This document shows, one piece after another, positions 1-8,105 of a DNA stretch of 64,000 bases; positions within the stretch are counted from its first letter, which is position 1, and each line of letters opens with the position of its first letter. The notes beneath the pieces are model-generated. The model did no database searches. It worked only from the letters and a program-made list of their open reading frames with translations, and was not told the DNA's origin. The position numbers were made by a program, and so were the translations under genes. The DNA comes from Armatimonadota bacterium (lineage in GTDB: Bacteria > Armatimonadota > UBA5829 > DTLH01). The DNA lies in the NCBI GenBank assembly GCA_029551395.1, contig JAKPFN010000066.1:58252-122251 (forward strand). The letters run 5' to 3'.

Positions 1-323
1 TTGGATCACAGAGCTTTATAGAGGCATGTTTAGAGGCCCTTATCCTACCTGTCGGTAAGGGCCTTAAGCTTATCGATGCTCTCGAGATAGATGATGTGCC
101 GCCATCACCTGACTGTCCGAACCTGATCTACCAGGTATACGACCGCATAATTGCTTCCTCCGTAAAACTTGCGCTGATGGAGGTTTATCCCGACGAATTT
201 AAGGTGCATGTTATCTATAGCGGAGGCGGTCCTGGGGCAAAGGTAGAAACAATTCCGCTTTTTGAGCTTGACCACAGGGAATTTGATTATCTGACGAGTG
301 TTTTCGTGCCTGAGCTTCCGTAG
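1..323 (+). CDS. Tetrapyrrole methylase-like protein, C-terminal part (partial)
   Basis: The frame is open from base 3 to the stop at 321-323, so this is the last 106 residues of a gene that begins before the window. The segment reads like the C-terminal half of the SAM-dependent tetrapyrrole-methylase domain of YabN/MazG-type proteins: a Pro-rich stretch (PPSPDCPNLIYQVYDR), then ASSVKLALMEVYPDEFKV, a glycine-rich turn, and a final leucine/aspartate strand with FELDHREFDYLTSV. In many bacteria this domain is fused to MazG. Here a TAG stop separates it from mazG, which starts 10 bases later, so the two halves are separate but probably co-translated. Family assignment is from remembered sequence character. 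The catalytic N-terminal half is outside the window. Confidence 0.72.
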   Translation, partial: GSQSFIEACLEALILPVGKGLKLIDALEIDDVPPSPDCPNLIYQVYDRIIASSVKLALMEVYPDEFKVHVIYSGGGPGAKVETIPLFELDHREFDYLTSVFVPELP

Positions 324-332
324 GGTAACAGA

Positions 333-1145
333 TTGGGGGCTGAAGTGACGTCTGAACGTATAAAAGATGAGTTTGGTGCTCTGGTTGAAGTGGTTGCAGC
401 ACTTAGAAGTCCGAATGGTTGCCCCTGGGATCGTGAGCAGGACCATAAAAGCCTTAGAAAGTACCTCATTGAAGAATCTTACGAAGTAATCGACGCGATT
501 GACCACGGATCTCCAGCAAAAATCGAAGAAGAACTCGGAGATGTGCTCTTACAGGTACTCCTTCATGCTCAGATTGCGGCTGAGAATGGAGAATATGATA
601 TTGCCGACGTCTGCGAGCGTATCAGGAAGAAGTTAATCCGCCGACACCCTCATGTTTTTGGAGAAGTTGAAGTTTCAGGCGTCGACGATGTGCTTCATAA
701 CTGGGAAGAGATTAAATCCAGAGAACCCGGAAGAGAACAAATTACATCGGCTATTGGAGGCGTTCCTCAAAGCCTTCCTGCCCTTATGCGCGCGGCTGAG
801 ATCTCAAAACGTGCAGCACGAACAGGTTTCGAGTGGCCGAATATGGAGGGAGTTATCGATAAACTCCATGAAGAGACCGGCGAACTCGAGCAGGCTATTG
901 AGTCCAGTGACCGCGAAAAGGTAAAGAGCGAGATAGGCGATCTGCTGTTTACCATTGTCAATATCTCACGATGGGCAAAAGTTGATCCCGAGGAAGCCCT
1001 GCGTGAGATGTTGGACCGCTTCCAGACCCGGTTTTCCGCAATCGAGGAGCATGCTCAGTCTACCGGTAAGTCCATCAGTGACCTCTCGATAGAAGAGATG
1101 GACGAAATCTGGGATCAGGCTAAAAAATCCGCTGCTGAATCCTGA
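333..1145 (+). CDS. mazG: MazG nucleoside triphosphate pyrophosphohydrolase
   Basis: 270 residues. MazG hydrolyses (d)NTPs to the monophosphate plus pyrophosphate, cleaning the nucleotide pool. The N-terminal MazG domain is clear: CPWDREQDHKSLRKYLIEE near residue 30, then EESYE and EELGD, which supply the acidic residues binding magnesium. A second MazG-like repeat follows with EETGELEQAI and EIGDLLFTIVN (about residues 180-210), giving the usual tandem architecture. The start drawn is TTG at 333; GTG at 345 is an alternative that would drop four residues. It lies 10 bases after the methylase-like gene, so the pair corresponds to a split YabN. No terminator is visible before the next gene. 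Confidence 0.95.
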   Translation: MGAEVTSERIKDEFGALVEVVAALRSPNGCPWDREQDHKSLRKYLIEESYEVIDAIDHGSPAKIEEELGDVLLQVLLHAQIAAENGEYDIADVCERIRKKLIRRHPHVFGEVEVSGVDDVLHNWEEIKSREPGREQITSAIGGVPQSLPALMRAAEISKRAARTGFEWPNMEGVIDKLHEETGELEQAIESSDREKVKSEIGDLLFTIVNISRWAKVDPEEALREMLDRFQTRFSAIEEHAQSTGKSISDLSIEEMDEIWDQAKKSAAES

Positions 1146-1286
1146 AGACAATCCCTCTTTCTCCTGTTTTCTCATATATAACGCTGTCGAATCTGCAGGC
1201 TGTTAATAATGAGCCACTTCATGCGTCTTTAATTCAGGGGAAACAGCATGTCTCCCACCAAGTTCTGCAAGAAAGAGGGATCGATT

Positions 1287-1904
1287 ATGCGTAGAGTCGT
1301 AATAGCCATTGCAGTCTTAGTTCTTCTTATGGTTGGAGTAGCATTGTATGGGCAGAAATGGGCTAGAAGATCGGACGGGTTGCAGATTCAACTGTCTACC
1401 AATCGAGAGCGGTATGAGCATGGGGAGCCAGTCGAAATAACATTCAAGTTGTATAATGACACAGACAAACGGCTGACCTACAAGTCTGCAACTGGTTCGC
1501 TTTACGATGTCTGGATCACTACTACCACCGGAAAGGAAGTGTGGCGCTATACCAAGGCAAACCCATCCACAATAAGAAATCGGGAAATTAAGATAGACCC
1601 TGGTAAAACAGAGGTTATAAGAATAGTTTGGCCGCAGACGGATACAAAAGGGACGCGTCAATCTCCTGGATGGTACGTGGTCTATGCCCGATTCATGATG
1701 GATCATTCAGACAAAATACTGAATACGCGCATTCGCATCGAAGAAGAGCAGATTTCCAGGTCTTCTGTTATCTACGTTCCATATAAAGCCGGGCAGATCA
1801 ATCCTAACTCGGATGTCGGAAAAGATATTACCATTGAAGGTACTTTATTCAAGGGGTCTCAGGGGCTATATGTTGATGTTAAGAGAATCAGGGTTAGCCG
1901 ATAG
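1287..1904 (+). CDS. BsuPI-domain membrane-anchored protein (short paralogue)
   Basis: 205 residues from ATG 1287. I chose this start because GAGGGA lies 6 bases upstream and it gives a textbook N-terminus: two arginines, then a hydrophobic stretch (VVIAIAVLVLLMVGVALYG). An in-frame ATG at 1248, with AGGGG 7 bases upstream, would add 13 residues. The body is a beta-sandwich-like domain of the BsuPI type (intracellular proteinase inhibitor): VEITFKLYNDTDKRLTY, YDVWITTTTGKEVWRY, IDPGKTEVIRIVW and GWYVVYARF. The C-terminus (DVGKDITIEGTLFKGSQGLY) looks like a small OB-type strand set shared with the next gene. Probably exported and membrane-tethered. The inhibitory function is known only for the B. 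subtilis family founder and cannot be inferred here. Confidence 0.75.
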   Translation: MRRVVIAIAVLVLLMVGVALYGQKWARRSDGLQIQLSTNRERYEHGEPVEITFKLYNDTDKRLTYKSATGSLYDVWITTTTGKEVWRYTKANPSTIRNREIKIDPGKTEVIRIVWPQTDTKGTRQSPGWYVVYARFMMDHSDKILNTRIRIEEEQISRSSVIYVPYKAGQINPNSDVGKDITIEGTLFKGSQGLYVDVKRIRVSR

Positions 1905-2016
1905 ATAAACTGTTTGGCAGCGGATGCTGCTCGGGAATGAAAATAAATGGATGCAAGGCATCATTTGCGCCTGTGCTTGTGGTAAGATTAGAGTGATCTC
2001 CTCGAAGGACTGGCTT

Positions 2017-3117
2017 ATGAAGACATTTGTGCTTGTTTTGTTGATGATTGGGGCAGCAGCCGGACTGATCTTACAGACATCTGCTGACAATCAAAGGACT
2101 GTTCCCTTTACTGCACAGATTGCAGGTGTGGACCGGGCTGGTTTTCCTTATGTTCGGCTTCAGTTGGCCGGAATAACGCCAATTGCTGAAGGAAGGCTTC
2201 CTGTTGTATCAGAAACGCTTCGTGTAACACCTGTATACAGCCTTACCAGTCGTGGGACAGTGGATTTCAATGATCCTGCAACTGTCGATAATCTGGAAGC
2301 ATACTATCTAAAGCCTGGAGATACTATTCAAGCAGTCCTGCTGATGGATTCCAGAAAGGCCGATGGAACTTATTATATAACTCAGGTTGCCAGAATGAAT
2401 GAAGATGGTGGACAAATAATATCTCAGCCTATTAGCGCCGTCCGTACGGATAAAACCCGGTATGCGTTAGGTGAACCTGTAAGGATCAGCTTGATAGTAG
2501 AGAACCGGACTGGAGAGGCGCTGACTTTACAGTTTCCGACCGGTCAAAGGTATGATATATGGGCAGAGAGTACCGGGCGGGAGGTCTGGAGATGGTCCAG
2601 AGGCAAGGTCTTTACCCAGGCGTTTACTTCTCTGACACTGCAGCCTGGAGAGCGCAGGGTGTTCGAAGAAACCTGGTCTCAGGTCAACAATGATGGTAAA
2701 CAGGTTCCTCCCGGTGCCTACAATATTTTCGCGCAATTAACGACTGTTCCACCTCGGCCAACTCCCGTCAGGACACAGTTGACCATAGGCAGTGGTGAAC
2801 CGGTAGTAAAGCCAGCGACAATCGGAGGGATAATCGAGAACATCGATACCTCAATTGGACAAGTGGTACAAATCAGTGGGACTTACCTTGGCTGGAGACC
2901 TGATCCAAATTATGAAACCTGCAGGCTAGGGCCGCCGGTAACAAGGTCAGATTGGGCTATAAAAGACGACACTGGCTGTATATATGTAACCGGAAGCAGC
3001 GGGCTTTCTCCAACAGATGACTATGGTAAAGAGATTACTTTGTCGGGCATTGTTCGAAGGACCGCAGAAGGTCAGCCTTATATTGAAGTCCAGCGGGTTT
3101 TAACCAATAACCAATAA
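2017..3117 (+). CDS. BsuPI-domain exported protein (long paralogue)
   Basis: 366 residues from ATG 2017, chosen for AAGGA about 8 bases upstream and a clean signal peptide (MKTFVLVLLMIGAAAGLIL); an upstream in-frame ATG at 1924 would bury the signal. Three parts are visible. Residues about 25-130 form a beta-rich N-terminal domain. Residues about 140-245 form a BsuPI domain (PVRISLIVENRTGEALTLQF, YDIWAESTGREVWRWS, LQPGERRVFEETW). The C-terminal domain, about 260-360, has an OB-fold-like strand pattern with two cysteines (ETCRLG, DDTGCIYVTG). It follows its shorter paralogue after 112 bases and shares the BsuPI and C-terminal modules with it, so the pair looks like a tandem duplication. Its stop codon overlaps the A-run that ends the opposite-strand RNA candidate. 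Confidence 0.75.
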   Translation: MKTFVLVLLMIGAAAGLILQTSADNQRTVPFTAQIAGVDRAGFPYVRLQLAGITPIAEGRLPVVSETLRVTPVYSLTSRGTVDFNDPATVDNLEAYYLKPGDTIQAVLLMDSRKADGTYYITQVARMNEDGGQIISQPISAVRTDKTRYALGEPVRISLIVENRTGEALTLQFPTGQRYDIWAESTGREVWRWSRGKVFTQAFTSLTLQPGERRVFEETWSQVNNDGKQVPPGAYNIFAQLTTVPPRPTPVRTQLTIGSGEPVVKPATIGGIIENIDTSIGQVVQISGTYLGWRPDPNYETCRLGPPVTRSDWAIKDDTGCIYVTGSSGLSPTDDYGKEITLSGIVRRTAEGQPYIEVQRVLTNNQ

Positions 3118-3230
3118 AAAAACGCCCTACTCCTGCGCCTGGGTTTTACTCCCATCTCTTGCGCCCGATGGCTTAACCATGGGCGCCGTTAGGGAGAACC
3201 ATACGCAGAAGCAGGGCTTACTGGTACCTC
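3115..3230 (-). ncRNA. Candidate structured RNA, long rod-shaped hairpin
   Basis: Read on the minus strand, 3216-3204 and 3137-3125 form a 13-bp stem with no mismatches and two G-U pairs. On the plus strand those same positions are A-C mismatches, so the minus strand is the RNA strand. Inside are a second stem (GGTTCTCCC with GGGAG..AACC) and an apical hairpin 3186-3161 (GCGCCC/GGGCGC plus ATGG/CCAT). The rod ends in a run of U (A-run 3115-3122 on plus). A promoter-like pair lies just upstream. I do not recognise it as 4.5S, 6S, tmRNA or a known riboswitch. It could also be an elaborate terminator. Confidence 0.5.
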
Positions 3231-3236
3231 TCAAAA

Positions 3237-3265
3237 ATAATATTCCCGAGCTGGAGATAAGTTAA
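3237..3265 (-). promoter_or_regulatory. Possible promoter for the structured RNA
   Basis: On the minus strand TTAACT (3265-3260), a 17-base spacer, then TATTAT (3242-3237), placing a start near 3230. It overlaps the terminator hairpin of the gene upstream, so the match could be fortuitous. Confidence 0.35.
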
Positions 3266-3283
3266 ACCTCACAACTCGGGAAT
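3242..3283 (-). terminator. Terminator of the S55/propeller gene
   Basis: Perfect 9-bp inverted repeat ATTCCCGAG / CTCGGGAAT, followed on the minus strand by a T-rich tract (ATTATTTTT). It starts 32 bases after the stop of the 4.4-kb minus-strand gene. Confidence 0.7.
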
Positions 3284-3314
3284 CTCTATGCATTACCAGT
3301 TATTGCTGAGATGG

Positions 3315-6300
3315 TTACTCAGCGTTCTGCTCCGGCTGTTCCTCCGGTTTTTGCTCTTTTATCTCAGCATCAACCTTGGCTTCAGCAGAATTGCCTGCCG
3401 CATCGATTGCCTTGACAGTAATCGTATGCTTACCAGCCGGAAGCACCGTTGTTGCCACTGTAAACGGTTCAGACAAAGAATCGAAAAGACCGTCAGCAGG
3501 TATGGCTGCCATCCACTCGCCGTCATCTACTTTATACTGGACCCCAATAATGGGAACAGAGTTGTGATAAGCGTAGCCATTCACGCTTACAGTCTTGTCA
3601 GCATTGACTTTCAGCTCTCTTCTGAAAGCAGCTACTCTGGGCGGTGTGTTAGACACTATGATTGGGCCGATTATCTTCTCGTCTGTCAGGTATCCAACAG
3701 CATTGCTGACTCTGTCACTGGCCACAACCTTAATCATGTAGATACCGTCAGGAATCTTGGTTGTATCCCAGTTATATGTAGTCTGCTTTGTAGTATTTTT
3801 CTCGCCGTTGTCCTCTTGTGCAGGCTGAGGTTGCTGTTCCTGGTCAGGAGGCGGACCAGCCTGGGCCTGTGCTATAGCCTGGGCCAGCGCGGCAGGTGCC
3901 TCAGCAAGCATCTTGTCCTTGATTTCCTGAGGGATTTCAGGATGTCTGTCAAGTTCAGCTTTCAACTGAGCCAGAATCTCTTCAGGGTTAGGTGGACCAT
4001 CACTTCTAATCTCGATGTTGAATCCACCTTCCGGCGGTGGGCCTTGCGGCGGCTCCTGCGGCTGCGGTGGTGCCTGTTCTTCTTCGTTCTTAGGCTGCTT
4101 CAATCCGCTGCCTAAAGCCTGCCAGTTCTTTCCCGAATCAGCAGAATAGTACAGGTCGTAGCTGAGGGCATCCTTATCCGGATCTGTTCCGTTCCACTTG
4201 ACTTCATAATTCCTGGCGATGATTGTGCCAGGCTGAGGCTCGTTGATAGTAACTTTCGGTGCGCGGTTTTCTGTCAGATAAGCGACAGACACCTGCTTCA
4301 GAACAGGAGAAGCACCATTTGCACCGTTTAGAGTGCATTTATACTGAATGTAACGGCCTGCTGGGCTTGCCACATTCTGCCCGGCAGAGGTGGAATACGA
4401 GTAAGACCACGGGCTCCAGGTTTCATCCGGCTCTGCCACATTTCCGGTCCTGGTCTGGAACGATATTGTGGAACCTTGCGGAACATCAGCTATCCAGTTG
4501 ATTTTGCCCCATCTCGAAGGAACTCCCGCGTCGTGTATGGTAGACTCGAATGTACCTTCAGTGACCGGAGGTGCAATAAACAAAGCGCCTCTGTTGGCGG
4601 CTCCTGCAAGTAAGGTGCCGTCCTGGCTGATAGCTATTGCAGTGAACTGAACAGCAGCACGGTCAGTATCGAGTACCATTGCGGTATCGTCAGGCAGGAT
4701 TTTGAATATCTGCTCGTCGGACACTACGTAGACGTTGTTTTCACGGTCAATGGCCATAGAAAGCGCCCTTGGAGCTCTGTCCAGAATCGGCTTCGGAACG
4801 CCGGATACCGGGATTTCATAGATATTCCCTTTACCGACTCCGGTTCCAGCGAACACGTTGCCATTCTTGTCTACTGCTACGCTGGTGATGGAATCTTCAG
4901 GCGCGTTGTAGAGTGGAGTAATGGCGCCAGCAGGCGATATCTTGAAGATTACACCGCCTTTGCCGGTTCCTGCATAAACATTACCCGCGCCGTCAACCGT
5001 CAAAGCCATAACAGATGGGTTCGGCAGTTCAACAAAAGTGGTTGACTCGCCTGTGGAAGTGATTCTGTAAATCTTTCCGGCATCGCCAACACCGGCATAA
5101 ACGTTGTCGCTGCTGTCTACAGTCAATGCTAGAACATACTTCTCAGGAGCATCGAACACAAGCTCTCCCTGACCATCAGGGCTGATTTTGTAGACTTTGC
5201 CGTTCGGTGATGTCCCAGCGTAGATGTTGCCCTTGGAGTCCTGAACAAGGCTGTGTACCTCAAGCTCACCAGTTGAGAAGAAAGAAGAACATGCGCCTTC
5301 TCTGGTGACGCGATACACGATACCGTTGTTGCCTGTTCCTACCAGTGCGTCACCTCCGCCAATTGGTAGAACTGTCCAGACTATCTCTTCAGGAACATCC
5401 GAAAGCTTGGTGAAAGCCGGAGCCAGCCTGACATCATCAGCATTGGTAGCGGCTGTGGAAGAGAAAGAGCCTGGACCAAAGTCCTGGAGACTTTTCTGTG
5501 TCCAGATATTGGGCTGTCTGATTACCGGCTTTTCAGCTTCCTTTTTCTCATCAGCCTTCTTTTCTTCAGGTTTCTGTTCCTGTTTAGCCTGCTCTGCTGG
5601 TTTAGCTTCGGACGGGCCTGCACCTTCGGGCGCAGGAGTAGGAATCCTTGTCATCTGGACGAAAGAAGCATCATCAAAGAAACCAAATGGAACGGACGCA
5701 GCAATGTCGGCAGTGTCATCGACCAACAGAGCAGCTTCTGCTTCTACCATTGGCTCAGGCATTGGGCGAGGAGCTTCCTGTCCGCTTTTATCACCTTGCT
5801 GCTGTCGTTTCTCCAGCTTACGCTGACGTGCAACTGTGATGGGAAGGCTTTGTGCACCAGTAAGAATATAATCTACCTGCTCTACGACCTTTACTTCATC
5901 ACGCTCCATCTTAAGTCCAGTGCTTCTTGGAGATTTTATGACATTCGCTATTGGGTCAGGGAGGTTTGTCAATTTCTCTCCTGAGATGGAGATGGCTCCA
6001 GTTGGCAGGAGCAGTCTGACTATCAGTTCGTTGTTCTTTTCCTGCTCAACGAACTTGCTAATCATCTGATTTATATTGTCAGCTATTCCGCCGGGCATTG
6101 GTGTAATGGCAGCACCGTCTCCATCAGGATTAGGTGAGATCATCACAGGCGCTTCACCGCCGCCTACCATACCGCCAGCAACACGCAATGTCAGCTTGCC
6201 GTCCGGTGCGTTCTCCGGCACTTGAATCTGCATTGTCTTGATGAACGGCTGCGATTTATATGGTCTCAGTTCAATGCCAACGTTGACCATCTCGCCAGGC

Positions 6301-7694
6301 TCATACCTGCTCTTGTCTATGAAAATGCGCTCGATGCTGGCAGTCTTCCGTCCGGATTCAATTTGCACTGACATATGAACGGATTTGACATCAAGAGGTT
6401 GGAACTTATTGCTTGTAAGTATTCCAATTATTCCTCTGAGGTCATCTATTGCAGCAGCTTCGATCGATGCAGGATTGAAAAAGACATTTTTACGTTCGAT
6501 TTTGCCTACCTGGTCGGCTTCTACGACTAGATCGACATAGGCTGTTGCATCACCCGGTATTCCATGAACCTCTGTGATAGCTGTTCCGGCTACGTGCATA
6601 AGCAGTTCCGGGACAAGCAGTGGATGATTGATTATATTAACGTGCAGAGTCTTTTTTCTGCCAATAGCCTTGTCATCTACGTCTATTGTCACTGGAATCA
6701 TCTGAGGTTTAACACCTATCTCTCCGCCGACGGACCAGGGTCTATCCTGGAAGATACGTCCAACGACTTTCATCGGGGATGCCAGCTTGAATGACACATT
6801 GTAACTCGGGAATGACTCCAGAACATAGGCGGTAGACATAGGCGCATCAATGGGGCCGATTTCCATCATTGGATGGCCGAATGCAACCAGTTTGCTTCCT
6901 CTGCGGTATGTGACGGTTCCAACACCGGTCATGTCTATGTCTCCTGTAACCAGAGACACACCGATTGCCGATCCCGGTACGAGGTCAACATCGACAGGGT
7001 CAGCTTTGGCGCCAGGCCCAGCCATTGGTACCAGGCCAAAAGGCTCAAGTATTTCGGCAAGCTTGCCCATGTTACGGTTGCTTACACCACTGACCATAAG
7101 TGGTGTCATGAGCGGGGTCATAACGAAAGTGCCTTTGGGGGCAGTTCCGCTGGCTCCGAACCTGCGGATTTCCACTTTGGAGACTGTATCATCTCCAATC
7201 TTGACTGGGGTATCCAGTGAAGCCACCTTGCTCGACATACCGGAAGGTCTTTCTGGCAGGTTTGGGTCAAGAGATTCAAGCATATGCTCTATTGGGGTAA
7301 GCATTCCGATCGGTTCTTTTGCAAATGATGCCGGGCCGTAGGCAACTGCGCCGATTATCTTACCATTTACATAAACAGGGCTGCCACTCATGCCCTGCAT
7401 GATGTTTGCGCCGCGCTCAGTAACAGGCCCACCGCTTAGTCTGACAAGGATCAGGTCCTTGCCATTGTTTGCCTTTCGGAGTAATCCGATTACTTCAACA
7501 TCGAATTTCTCGATATTTGTGCCTTTGAAGACCGTCAGACCGTAACCTTTCATGCCAGCTTTGACTTGAGAAAGCGGCATAATGTATTTCAGGTCTTCAC
7601 TGGTTACGCCTGGTTCTGCGCTTGCGGTAGCGACTATAACAAGCACAGCAATCACTACCACAGCCAGAATCAAGCTGATTCGTCTTTTTAACAT
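3315..7694 (-). CDS. Exported SpoIVB-type S55 peptidase-domain / beta-propeller protein
   Basis: 1459 residues from ATG 7694, preferred over ATG 7733 because AGGAG lies about 10 bases upstream and MLKRR begins a normal signal peptide. Residues about 35-330 form a SpoIVB (S55) domain with the serine motif IMQGMSGSPVYVNGK near residue 103 and a histidine motif VAFGHPMMEIG near 274. A Pro/Glu/Lys-rich linker sits near 650-720. Residues about 740-1080 hold NHL-like propeller blades (repeats of GNIYAGT, DNVYAGV, GNVFAGT). Ig-like domains follow, separated by a Pro/Gln-rich segment near 1210-1290 (PPPEGG, QQPQPAQE). Likely periplasmic or surface. The founder is a sporulation protease; this multidomain form more likely serves envelope proteolysis or sensing. 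Proteolytic activity is not established. Confidence 0.85.
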   Translation of the reverse strand: MLKRRISLILAVVVIAVLVIVATASAEPGVTSEDLKYIMPLSQVKAGMKGYGLTVFKGTNIEKFDVEVIGLLRKANNGKDLILVRLSGGPVTERGANIMQGMSGSPVYVNGKIIGAVAYGPASFAKEPIGMLTPIEHMLESLDPNLPERPSGMSSKVASLDTPVKIGDDTVSKVEIRRFGASGTAPKGTFVMTPLMTPLMVSGVSNRNMGKLAEILEPFGLVPMAGPGAKADPVDVDLVPGSAIGVSLVTGDIDMTGVGTVTYRRGSKLVAFGHPMMEIGPIDAPMSTAYVLESFPSYNVSFKLASPMKVVGRIFQDRPWSVGGEIGVKPQMIPVTIDVDDKAIGRKKTLHVNIINHPLLVPELLMHVAGTAITEVHGIPGDATAYVDLVVEADQVGKIERKNVFFNPASIEAAAIDDLRGIIGILTSNKFQPLDVKSVHMSVQIESGRKTASIERIFIDKSRYEPGEMVNVGIELRPYKSQPFIKTMQIQVPENAPDGKLTLRVAGGMVGGGEAPVMISPNPDGDGAAITPMPGGIADNINQMISKFVEQEKNNELIVRLLLPTGAISISGEKLTNLPDPIANVIKSPRSTGLKMERDEVKVVEQVDYILTGAQSLPITVARQRKLEKRQQQGDKSGQEAPRPMPEPMVEAEAALLVDDTADIAASVPFGFFDDASFVQMTRIPTPAPEGAGPSEAKPAEQAKQEQKPEEKKADEKKEAEKPVIRQPNIWTQKSLQDFGPGSFSSTAATNADDVRLAPAFTKLSDVPEEIVWTVLPIGGGDALVGTGNNGIVYRVTREGACSSFFSTGELEVHSLVQDSKGNIYAGTSPNGKVYKISPDGQGELVFDAPEKYVLALTVDSSDNVYAGVGDAGKIYRITSTGESTTFVELPNPSVMALTVDGAGNVYAGTGKGGVIFKISPAGAITPLYNAPEDSITSVAVDKNGNVFAGTGVGKGNIYEIPVSGVPKPILDRAPRALSMAIDRENNVYVVSDEQIFKILPDDTAMVLDTDRAAVQFTAIAISQDGTLLAGAANRGALFIAPPVTEGTFESTIHDAGVPSRWGKINWIADVPQGSTISFQTRTGNVAEPDETWSPWSYSYSTSAGQNVASPAGRYIQYKCTLNGANGASPVLKQVSVAYLTENRAPKVTINEPQPGTIIARNYEVKWNGTDPDKDALSYDLYYSADSGKNWQALGSGLKQPKNEEEQAPPQPQEPPQGPPPEGGFNIEIRSDGPPNPEEILAQLKAELDRHPEIPQEIKDKMLAEAPAALAQAIAQAQAGPPPDQEQQPQPAQEDNGEKNTTKQTTYNWDTTKIPDGIYMIKVVASDRVSNAVGYLTDEKIIGPIIVSNTPPRVAAFRRELKVNADKTVSVNGYAYHNSVPIIGVQYKVDDGEWMAAIPADGLFDSLSEPFTVATTVLPAGKHTITVKAIDAAGNSAEAKVDAEIKEQKPEEQPEQNAE

Positions 7695-7872
7695 TCCTGA
7701 GCCATCTCCTAGAACTAGCCCTACTGTCGGCATAACTACAGGTCAGAATGCCAATTTCAGGCAGTAAGTTGGGGTTGCGTTCGTTCCTTTTACGAATACG
7801 CGGATTGTCATCAAAAATGCACCATTCCCGCGTCAATCGTTTAAGTGCGATATGCAAAAAGCATGTCCTGGT

Positions 7873-7949
7873 TGATCTGTATCAACAGATTTAACAGTAC
7901 ACAGAATATCAGACGGTTCGTGTTGTTTTCATGTTAACAACAAAGAACC
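7873..7949 (-). terminator. Inverted repeats in the 7695-8004 spacer
   Basis: Two dyads lie in this roughly 300-base spacer between two minus-strand genes. At 7915-7949, GGTTC plus GTTGTT pair with AACAAC plus GAACC around a short loop. At 7873-7892 ATCTGT pairs with ACAGAT. Neither has a clear downstream T-run on the minus strand, so they may be weak terminators or operators of the S55 gene. Nothing else was recognised in the spacer. Confidence 0.35.
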
Positions 7950-8004
7950 AAAAAATGATAAAGCGCACACCAACTGGCGGCGCTATTATAGATTATTTAT
8001 AACA

Positions 8005-8088
8005 TTACTCCTGTCCAACGTCAACGAAGCGAGCGAGAACAGAAGCAGCTAATATACAAGCGATAATCACTGTTGCAGCAGGTGTCAT
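8005..8088 (-). CDS. Possible 27-residue single-membrane-span peptide
   Basis: An ATG-to-TAA frame of 27 codons begins 17 bases after the LysM-G5 gene on the same strand. The predicted peptide is a short polar start, a hydrophobic stretch (ATVIIACILAASVLA) and a charged tail ending DVGQE. This has the shape of a small membrane peptide. No convincing ribosome-binding site is present, and a frame this short can arise by chance. It ends upstream of the dyad at 7915-7949. Confidence 0.25.
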   Translation of the reverse strand: MTPAATVIIACILAASVLARFVDVGQE

Positions 8089-8105
8089 ATGTCGGCAGTA
8101 ATAGA

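Noticed and set aside
31..66. Inverted repeat AGGCCCTTA / TAAGGGCCT near the left edge as a terminator
   Set aside because: It lies inside an open reading frame with good homology on both sides, so it is coding sequence.
3115..3230. Identification of the structured RNA as 4.5S (SRP) RNA, 6S RNA or an integron attC site
   Set aside because: The SRP apical consensus (GGUCAGG...GGAAGCAGC-like) is absent, the length is too short for 6S, and attC core sites are not at the ends.
5305..5826. 173-codon plus-strand frame inside the S55/propeller gene
   Set aside because: It lies fully opposite a well-supported coding region and has low-complexity Ser/Ala/Cys composition typical of an antisense frame.
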